Below are positions 58,107 through 64,000 of a stretch of 64,000 nt of DNA, one piece after another. The stretch is from Pseudomonas sp. PH1b (GTDB lineage: Bacteria; Pseudomonadota; Gammaproteobacteria; Pseudomonadales; Pseudomonadaceae): positions 59,882 through 123,881 of the forward strand of contig NZ_AYMU01000030.1 in the NCBI RefSeq assembly GCF_000633395.1. Direction: 5' to 3'. Positions within the stretch are counted from its first letter, which is position 1, and the number at the start of each line of letters is the position of its first letter. Position numbers and translations under genes: made by a program. Below the pieces are notes generated by a model that was not told the DNA's origin, ran no database searches, and worked only from the letters and a program-made list of their open reading frames with translations.

Positions 58107-61100
58107 TTACAGCACCGACTGACCGCTCATGGCCAGGTCCAGCAGTTCACGATTGGCCACCGCATACATGGCGTAGTCAGTGCCGCTGGCGGCACGGATT
58201 TCCACCATCATGGCGCGCCAGCGATCGGCCATGCTCGCGTTCTGCTCCAGCCACAGGGCCACGCGGGCCTCCATGTCGTCCGGCGCATCGGCCATCTGCA
58301 GCACCTTGATGGTGATCGCCCGCTGCTGCCAGTCCACGTCGTCGCGGAAGGCTTCACGGGCCTGGGCCTGCCAGTTGTTGCCCACCGGCAGATCGCTGAT
58401 CTGCTGCAGGTACCACGGCAGGTCCAGGGCGCTGCCCACGGCGAAGTAGGCCTTGGCCACATCGGCCGCGCTCTGGCCGGTGACGTCAGCGGCCTCGATG
58501 ATCGGCAGCAGGGTGTACAGGTGGGTAGTACCTGCAACCATGCGCGCCAGCAACTCCGGCACACCGGCCTCGACATAGGCCTGGTAACGGTTCTGCCAGC
58601 CCTCACGGGTCGGGCCTTCCAGCAGCTCGTCGAGCTTCAGCCCCAGGGCCGCCAGGTGCGGACCGAAGTGCGCCACATCGCGAGCGGCATCCTGCTCGTT
58701 GCGCCGGCTGCGCAGGAACCAGCGGGTAGCCCGACGGCCAAGGCGCATCAGCTCGTCCATCAGTTCCAGCTGGACCTGGGCCGAAACCTGGTGGTCCAGG
58801 GCTTCGATCTGCCGGAACCAGTGCGGCAGGTGGAAGATGTCCCGCACGATCACGTAGGCACCGGCCACGTTCGCCGGGCTCATGCCGGTGGACTCCTTCA
58901 AGCGCTGCACGAAGGTGATGCCCATGTGGTTGACCAGGTCGTTGGCGATCTGGGTGCTGACGATCTCGCGCTTCAGGCGGTGGCGACGCATGGCTTCGGA
59001 GAACTTGGCCACCAGGCTTGGCGGGAACGCGGTCTCCATGTCACGGGTCAGGTAGTCGTCATCCGGTACCAGGGACTTGAGCAGGGCTTCCTTGAGGTCG
59101 ATCTTGCTGTAGGAAATCAGCACCGACAGCTCCGGACGGGTCAGGCCCTTGCCAGTGGCGGCACGCTCGACGAGCTGCTCCTCGGTCGGCAGGTACTCGA
59201 TGGCGCGGTCCAGCTTGCCCCGGCCTTCCAGGTCGCTCATCAGGCGCTTGTACTCGGCAGCACGCTCGTAGGCACGGCGCGCGGCCAGGGACAGGGCCTG
59301 GGTCTGCTTGTAGTTGTTGCCCAACACCAGGCCGCCGACTTCGTCGGTCATGCTGGCCAGCAGCTGGTTGCGCTGCTTGTCGGTCATGTCGCCGGCCTGC
59401 ACCACTTCGTTGAGCAGGATCTTGATGTTCACTTCGTGGTCGGAGCAGTCCACGCCACCGGCGTTGTCGATGAAGTCGGTGTTGGAACCGCCGCCATTGA
59501 GGCCGAACTCCACACGCCCCAGCTGGGTCATGCCGAGGTTGCCGCCCTCGCCCACCACCTTGCAGCGCAGCTCGTTACCGTTGACCCGCAGGGCGTCGTT
59601 GGCCTTGTCGCCGACGTCAGCGTGGCTCTCGGTGCTGGCCTTGACGTAGGTGCCGATGCCGCCGTTCCACAGCAGGTCCACCGGCGCCTTGAGCAAGGCG
59701 TTGAGCAGCTCGGTGGGGGTCAGCTTGTCGGCCTGGATGTCGAAGCGTTCCTTCATCTGCGGCGAGATGGCGATGCTCTTCGCGCTGCGCGAGAAGATTC
59801 CGCCGCCTTCGGACATGATGCTGGTGTCGTAGTCGCTCCAGGCCGAGCGCGGCAGGTCGAACATGCGCTGGCGCTCGACGAAGCTGGTGGCCGGGTTCGG
59901 GTTCGGGTCGATGAAGATGTGCAGGTGGTTGAACGCCGCCACCAGTTGCAGCTTGTCGGACATCAGCAAGCCGTTGCCGAACACGTCGCCGGCCATGTCG
60001 CCGACGCCGACCACGGTGATGCTGTCTTCCTGGACATTGATCCCGCGCTCGCGGAAGTGGCGCTGCACGCCGACCCACGCGCCCTTGGCGGTGATGCCCA
60101 TCTTCTTGTGGTCGTAACCGGCCGAACCACCGGAGGCGAAGGCATCGCCGAGCCAGAAGCCGTAGTCGATGGCAATGCCGTTGGCGATGTCGGAGAAGGT
60201 CGCGGTGCCCTTGTCTGCCGCCACCACCAGGTAGGGGTCATCGTTGTCGTGACGGACCACGTTGGCCGGTGGCACCAAGGCGCCGTCCTTGAGGTTGTCG
60301 GTGATGTCCAGCAGGCCGGAGATGAAGATGCGGTAGCAGGCGATGCCCTCGGCCGCGATCTCGTCCCGGCTGCCGCCCAGCGGCAGGCGACGAGGCAGGA
60401 AGCCGCCCTTGGCGCCCACCGGCACGATCACCGAGTTCTTCACTTGCTGGGCTTTTACCAGGCCCAGGACTTCGGTACGGAAGTCTTCTTCACGGTCGGA
60501 CCAGCGCAGGCCACCACGGGCCACGTTGCCAAAGCGCAGGTGCACGCCTTCCACCCGTGGCGAGTAGACGAAGATTTCGAACTTGGGCACCGGCTTGGGC
60601 AGCTCGGGGATCAGGTGCGGGTTGAACTTGAAGCTGAAGTAGGACTTGTTCTGGCCGTTGGCGTCGGTCTGGTAGAAGTTGGTGCGCAGGGTGGCCTTGA
60701 TCAGGTCCAGGTAGCGCCGCAGGATGCGGTCTTCGTTGAGCACCTGGACCTCGTCCAGGGCGGTGAGGATCGCCTGCTCCAGACGCTGCTGCTTGTCTTC
60801 CAGGTCATCGCTGGTGAGCTTGCGCGCCAGGTAGAAGCGGGTCTTGAACAACCGGGTCAACTCGCGGGCGATGTCGGTGTGGTTGGTCAGGGTGCTGGCG
60901 ATGTAGCCCAGGTCAAAGCCCAGGCGGATCTGCTTCAGGTAGCGGGCGTAGGCACGCAGCAGCGCCACATCGCGCCATGGCAGGCCGGCGGTCAGTACCA
61001 GGCGGTTGAAGGCATCGTTCTCGGCGTCGCCACGGACGATGTGGACGAAGGCGTCCTGCAGGGTGTCGTTGAGCTGCTGGATGTCCAGGTCCAGGCCTTC

Positions 61101-62966
61101 GGCGGCGGTGAAGGCAAAATCGTGGATCCAGAACTCGCGGCCGTTGTTGTGACGCAGGCGGTACGGGAATTCACCCAGCACCCGCAGGCCGAGGTTTTCC
61201 AGGATCGGCAGCACGTCGGACAGCGCCAGCGGGGTGTCGGCGTGGTACAGCTTGCAGTGCAGCTCGCGCTGGCCGGAGACCTGGCCCAGGGGCTGGTAGA
61301 AGCTCATCACCAGCGGGTTGGCTTCGGTCAGGCTCAGCAGGTGCTGCATGTCCACCACCGCCGAGTGCGCGGCGAAGCGCTCGCGGTAGCCGGCCGGGAA
61401 GCCTTTGGGGAAATCCGCCAGCACGTTGGTGCCGTGGGCTTCGCCGAAGCTTTCCACCACCAGGCTGGCGTAGTCGTCCTGCCAGCTGCGGCAGGCCTGC
61501 ACCACTTCCTTTTCCAGCAGCAGCGGATCGATGTCGATGCGCTGTTTCGGGTCCACCCGCAGGATCAACTGCACCCGGGCCAGTACCGACTCGGAGAAGA
61601 AGGTCCAGAATTCGCAGTCGGTGGCTTGCAGGCGATCCATCAGCACTTGCTGGATCTTCTGCCGCACTTCGGTGGAATAGATGTCACGCGGCACGTAGGC
61701 CAGGCAGTAGCAGAAACGGCCGTAGGGGTCCTTGCGCAGGAACACGCGGATCTTGTTGCGTTCCTGGATCTGCACGATCGACATCACGGTGCTGAACAGC
61801 TCGTCCACCGGGGTCTGGAACAGATCGTCGCGAGGCAGCACCTCGAGAACCTGGGCCAGTTCCTTGCCCAAGTGCGCCTTGGCCTGGAAGCCCGAGCGCT
61901 GCTCGATGACTTCGACCTTGCGGCGGATGTAGGGAATCACGCGCACGCTCTCGCCGTACACCGAAGAGGTGTAGAGGCCCATGAAGCGGCATTCCTTGAT
62001 CACCTTGCCGTCGGCATCGATCTGGCGGATCGAGACGAAGTCCGGGTAGGCCGGACGGTGCACGCGGCTCGGGTGCGCGGCCTTGGCGAACGACAGCGGC
62101 GTCGGTTCGCGCAGGTAGTTGACCGCGTAGTCTTCGATGCGCAGGTCTTCGCTGGTCAGGCCGGCGCGCAGCAGCTTGGCCAGGCCGAGGAACGAGCTTG
62201 GGTCATATTCGATATGCCCGCCGTCCTGGTCGGCGCCGACCACGAATTCTTCGTAGCCGAGGAAGGTGAAGTGGTTGCCCACCAGCCATTCGAGGAAGCT
62301 CTTGATCTCGGTCTTTTCTTCGGCGGCGATGGCGAACTGGCTGTTGTCGATGCTCTGGATCAGTTCCTGAACCTTGGCCTTCATCGGCTCGAAGTCGGCC
62401 ACGGCGACCCGCACCTCGCCCAGTACCTGCTCCAGCTCCTTGCCCAGCACGCTGAGTTCGGCGGCGTTGGCGCAGCGGTCGATTTCCAGGTACATCAGCG
62501 ATTCTTGCTGGATGCCTTCACCCTGGGTGCCCTTGGGCAGGATTTCCTGCAGCTCGCCCTTGCTGCCGCGACGCACGCTGAGCACGGTGGTCTGCAGGGT
62601 GTGGATGCTGTAGCCGCGACGGTTGAGCTCGGTGCGCACCGAGTCCACCAGAAACGGCAGGTCATGGTGCAGGACTTCCACGGCGGTGTGGGTCGACTGC
62701 CAGCCATGGCGTTCGTAGTCGGGGTTGTAGACGCGCACCTGCGGCTGCGCGTGATCGAAGCGCTCAAGCAGGCGCCAGGCAGAAAGGGTGCAGCCCGCCA
62801 GGTCGGACATGCGACGCTGGGTGAGTTCGTCCAGGGAAATGATGCCGAAGAATTGTTCAGCGAACAGCGCCACTTGTGGCAGTGCCTGTTCACTGATGTG
62901 CTGGGCCAGTGCCGCTTGCAGTTGGTGCTGGAAGTCGGCCTTGCTGGCTGCGGTGAAGAACGCCAT
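58107..62966 (-). CDS. gdhB: NAD-specific glutamate dehydrogenase (180-kDa class)
   Basis: A 1619-residue cytoplasmic enzyme converting glutamate to 2-oxoglutarate with NAD. The large N-terminal region has ACT-like domains. The catalytic core holds VPVGAKGGFLPRRLPLGG, with the substrate-binding Lys, and VVGVGDMAGDVFGNGLL with the NAD-binding glycines. The class-specific LHIFIDPNPNPATSF is present, as is a long C-terminal helical domain. Length and order match GdhB of P. aeruginosa. Start at 62966 (MAFFTAASKADFQHQL) is preferred over the upstream in-frame ATG. Involved in arginine and glutamate catabolism. Confidence 0.96.
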   Translation of the reverse strand: MAFFTAASKADFQHQLQAALAQHISEQALPQVALFAEQFFGIISLDELTQRRMSDLAGCTLSAWRLLERFDHAQPQVRVYNPDYERHGWQSTHTAVEVLHHDLPFLVDSVRTELNRRGYSIHTLQTTVLSVRRGSKGELQEILPKGTQGEGIQQESLMYLEIDRCANAAELSVLGKELEQVLGEVRVAVADFEPMKAKVQELIQSIDNSQFAIAAEEKTEIKSFLEWLVGNHFTFLGYEEFVVGADQDGGHIEYDPSSFLGLAKLLRAGLTSEDLRIEDYAVNYLREPTPLSFAKAAHPSRVHRPAYPDFVSIRQIDADGKVIKECRFMGLYTSSVYGESVRVIPYIRRKVEVIEQRSGFQAKAHLGKELAQVLEVLPRDDLFQTPVDELFSTVMSIVQIQERNKIRVFLRKDPYGRFCYCLAYVPRDIYSTEVRQKIQQVLMDRLQATDCEFWTFFSESVLARVQLILRVDPKQRIDIDPLLLEKEVVQACRSWQDDYASLVVESFGEAHGTNVLADFPKGFPAGYRERFAAHSAVVDMQHLLSLTEANPLVMSFYQPLGQVSGQRELHCKLYHADTPLALSDVLPILENLGLRVLGEFPYRLRHNNGREFWIHDFAFTAAEGLDLDIQQLNDTLQDAFVHIVRGDAENDAFNRLVLTAGLPWRDVALLRAYARYLKQIRLGFDLGYIASTLTNHTDIARELTRLFKTRFYLARKLTSDDLEDKQQRLEQAILTALDEVQVLNEDRILRRYLDLIKATLRTNFYQTDANGQNKSYFSFKFNPHLIPELPKPVPKFEIFVYSPRVEGVHLRFGNVARGGLRWSDREEDFRTEVLGLVKAQQVKNSVIVPVGAKGGFLPRRLPLGGSRDEIAAEGIACYRIFISGLLDITDNLKDGALVPPANVVRHDNDDPYLVVAADKGTATFSDIANGIAIDYGFWLGDAFASGGSAGYDHKKMGITAKGAWVGVQRHFRERGINVQEDSITVVGVGDMAGDVFGNGLLMSDKLQLVAAFNHLHIFIDPNPNPATSFVERQRMFDLPRSAWSDYDTSIMSEGGGIFSRSAKSIAISPQMKERFDIQADKLTPTELLNALLKAPVDLLWNGGIGTYVKASTESHADVGDKANDALRVNGNELRCKVVGEGGNLGMTQLGRVEFGLNGGGSNTDFIDNAGGVDCSDHEVNIKILLNEVVQAGDMTDKQRNQLLASMTDEVGGLVLGNNYKQTQALSLAARRAYERAAEYKRLMSDLEGRGKLDRAIEYLPTEEQLVERAATGKGLTRPELSVLISYSKIDLKEALLKSLVPDDDYLTRDMETAFPPSLVAKFSEAMRRHRLKREIVSTQIANDLVNHMGITFVQRLKESTGMSPANVAGAYVIVRDIFHLPHWFRQIEALDHQVSAQVQLELMDELMRLGRRATRWFLRSRRNEQDAARDVAHFGPHLAALGLKLDELLEGPTREGWQNRYQAYVEAGVPELLARMVAGTTHLYTLLPIIEAADVTGQSAADVAKAYFAVGSALDLPWYLQQISDLPVGNNWQAQAREAFRDDVDWQQRAITIKVLQMADAPDDMEARVALWLEQNASMADRWRAMMVEIRAASGTDYAMYAVANRELLDLAMSGQSVL

Positions 62967-63512
62967 CTGTGGTACTCCGCTTGGGCTTGTTATTGATGAA
63001 AGCGTCGCGTGCAATCCCCTTGCGGGGCGGTGCTGCATCCTGCTCCTGATCTCGGGCAGAGGTTGCAGGATGACAGGTGGGTGAAGCTGGACGAGACACG
63101 CAGGTCACATTCACCTTCGAAGGGATGGGCATCTGCAAAAACGACCGGAGCTTTCATACAAAAGCGCAATGCCTTTACAGGTGACCATCACGATTCAGAC
63201 GCAACCTATTGCACTTGAAGACAATGTGTCCGCTGCGCAGCTTAACGAGTGCGACGCGACAGCTGCTTGCGATGCTGCGACATATTCGGTCATCGGCACG
63301 CTACTGACGGCTTGCCTGCTGAACAACACTAGCAGCCGGAGAGGAAAAACCCCGGGTTTCTCCCGGTTTCACGGTACTTGCGTACCAGAAACCAGCAGGC
63401 CGTTGCTTGCGCCGGCAACCTGTTGTCTGACAGACAAACCAGCAGAAATTCCCCCGGGCTGGCAGAATTGCCGATTTGCGGCCCCCATCGCGCCACCTTC
63501 AGGACCCCTGCC
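62967..63512. other. regulatory gap upstream of gdhB and the small acidic gene
   Basis: A 546-base divergent gap. It holds a perfect palindrome (63423-63437) and a GC-rich imperfect hairpin at about 63335-63366 (AAACCCCGGGTTT core). No supported gene. The open frame at 63169-63522 has no ribosome site or motif. Confidence 0.5.
63423..63437. promoter_or_regulatory. perfect 15-base palindrome, candidate operator
   Basis: TTGTCTG-A-CAGACAA is a perfect dyad 75 bases before the gene at 63513. Its form (TGTCTGACAGACA core) fits TetR-family-type operators, but no such regulator lies in the window. Confidence 0.55.
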
Positions 63513-63869
63513 ATGCAAATGACCACTGCCCATCTGATCGCCAACCCGTGCGACGACGAAGAAGACAACATGGCCATGCTCTGCTGCCACAGCACCCAGG
63601 GCGAGATGTTCCTGATGAGCCGCTACCCGGACGAGGACGAACTGGAAATCACCCTCGACGGCGAGCCCTCGACCCTTGACGGCGTCAAGGTCACCCTGAG
63701 CCCCACTGCCCTGCTGATCGAGATCGCCGCGGCCGACGCCGACGCCCTGAACGGCGCCGACCACCTGGAGATCCGCCACAGCACCGCGGCCTCGGACCTT
63801 GCCGAAGTGGAGCAGACCCTGCAGAACATCCTCAAGGGCACCGGCACCTACATCAGCCAACTGCCCTGA
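63513..63869 (+). CDS. small acidic protein of unknown function
   Basis: A 118-residue acidic soluble protein (start at 63513 or two codons later). It has no signal peptide. The sequence is beta-rich with a DDEEDN stretch and a repeated DExE pattern (YPDEDELEITLDGEPSTLDGVKVTL), and a C-terminal helix (EVEQTLQNILKGTGTYI). It lacks a recognised domain. Single gene, followed by a REP pair. Confidence 0.65.
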   Translation: MQMTTAHLIANPCDDEEDNMAMLCCHSTQGEMFLMSRYPDEDELEITLDGEPSTLDGVKVTLSPTALLIEIAAADADALNGADHLEIRHSTAASDLAEVEQTLQNILKGTGTYISQLP

Positions 63870-63885
63870 CCCACCACCGCCCTCC

Positions 63886-63969
63886 TGTAGGAGCTGGCTT
63901 GCCAGCGAAGAGGCCCGCAGGCCCTGCACACACCCCAAGGCCCCCTTCGCCGGCAAGCCGGCTCCTACA
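63886..63969. repeat. REP pair (REPIN)
   Basis: TGTAGGAGCTGGCTTGCCAG and, inverted, CGGCAAGCCGGCTCCTACA, with a 34-base spacer. Same family as 38409-38493. Confidence 0.9.
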
Positions 63970-63991
63970 ACACCCCCAGCACCGCACCCAA

Positions 63992-64000
63992 CCGTAGGAG
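63992..64000. repeat. start of a further REP element
   Basis: The window ends in CCGTAGGAG, the left edge of another REP copy that is cut by the window end. Confidence 0.5.

Noticed and set aside
58521..62996. A 1491-codon plus-strand open frame opposite gdhB
   Set aside because: Same mirror effect; gdhB is unambiguous on the other strand and the plus-strand product has no recognisable domain.

Overview
The window is about 64 kb of GC-rich chromosome from a Pseudomonas, most likely the fluorescens/protegens/chlororaphis side of the genus. This rests on recognisable gene content (an Hxc type II secretion locus with lapA/lapB-like and vreAIR-like genes, a 180-kDa-class NAD-glutamate dehydrogenase), on GTAGGAGC-type REP elements, and on codon use. 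It looks like ordinary chromosome: no integrase, transposase, phage module, CRISPR array or rRNA was seen, and there is one tRNA (Gln).

Region 1 (1-22.6 kb) is a patchwork of small accessory and housekeeping genes. It begins with the end of a suppressor-of-fused-type protein, an Imm22-like protein, a Sel1-repeat lipoprotein and an amidase. A yhfG-fic toxin-antitoxin pair follows, then a protein of unknown function with a decayed second copy 4 kb away, a 49-residue secreted peptide convergent with a TonB-dependent receptor, and a small predicted DNA-binding/DUF1413 pair. Next is a three-gene operon (AGPS-like flavoenzyme, GlpD-like dehydrogenase, FGGY kinase). Then come two LysR-controlled divergons (azoreductase and MFS transporter), tRNA-Gln, two small immunity-like genes and a small protein with a PD-(D/E)XK-like motif.

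Region 2 (22.7-51.6 kb) is the centrepiece. It holds a 4189-residue two-partner-secretion exoprotein (pdtA-like), two DING-family phosphatase/phosphate-binding proteins (lapB, lapA), all eleven Hxc type II secretion components (hxcS R Q Z Y X T V P U W) and the cell-surface-signalling triad vreA-vreI-vreR. Gene order and content parallel the phosphate-starvation locus of P. aeruginosa (PA0674-PA0690). There, LapA is exported by Hxc, and VreI together with PhoB drives the locus. A 29-bp composite element with PHO-box-like repeats is shared upstream of lapA, hxcT and hxcU. The TpsB partner for the giant exoprotein is not in the window.

Region 3 (51.7-64 kb) holds a small secreted protein divergent from vreA, a second azoreductase-like flavoprotein and an AhpD/CMD-family protein. 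These are followed by a GT-C (ArnT-like) glycosyltransferase, a MocR-type regulator, a secreted cupin, a META/DUF4377 lipoprotein, gdhB, a small acidic protein of unknown function and a REP pair.

The very long plus-strand open frames opposite pdtA and gdhB are mirror artefacts of high-GC codon use and are not annotated.
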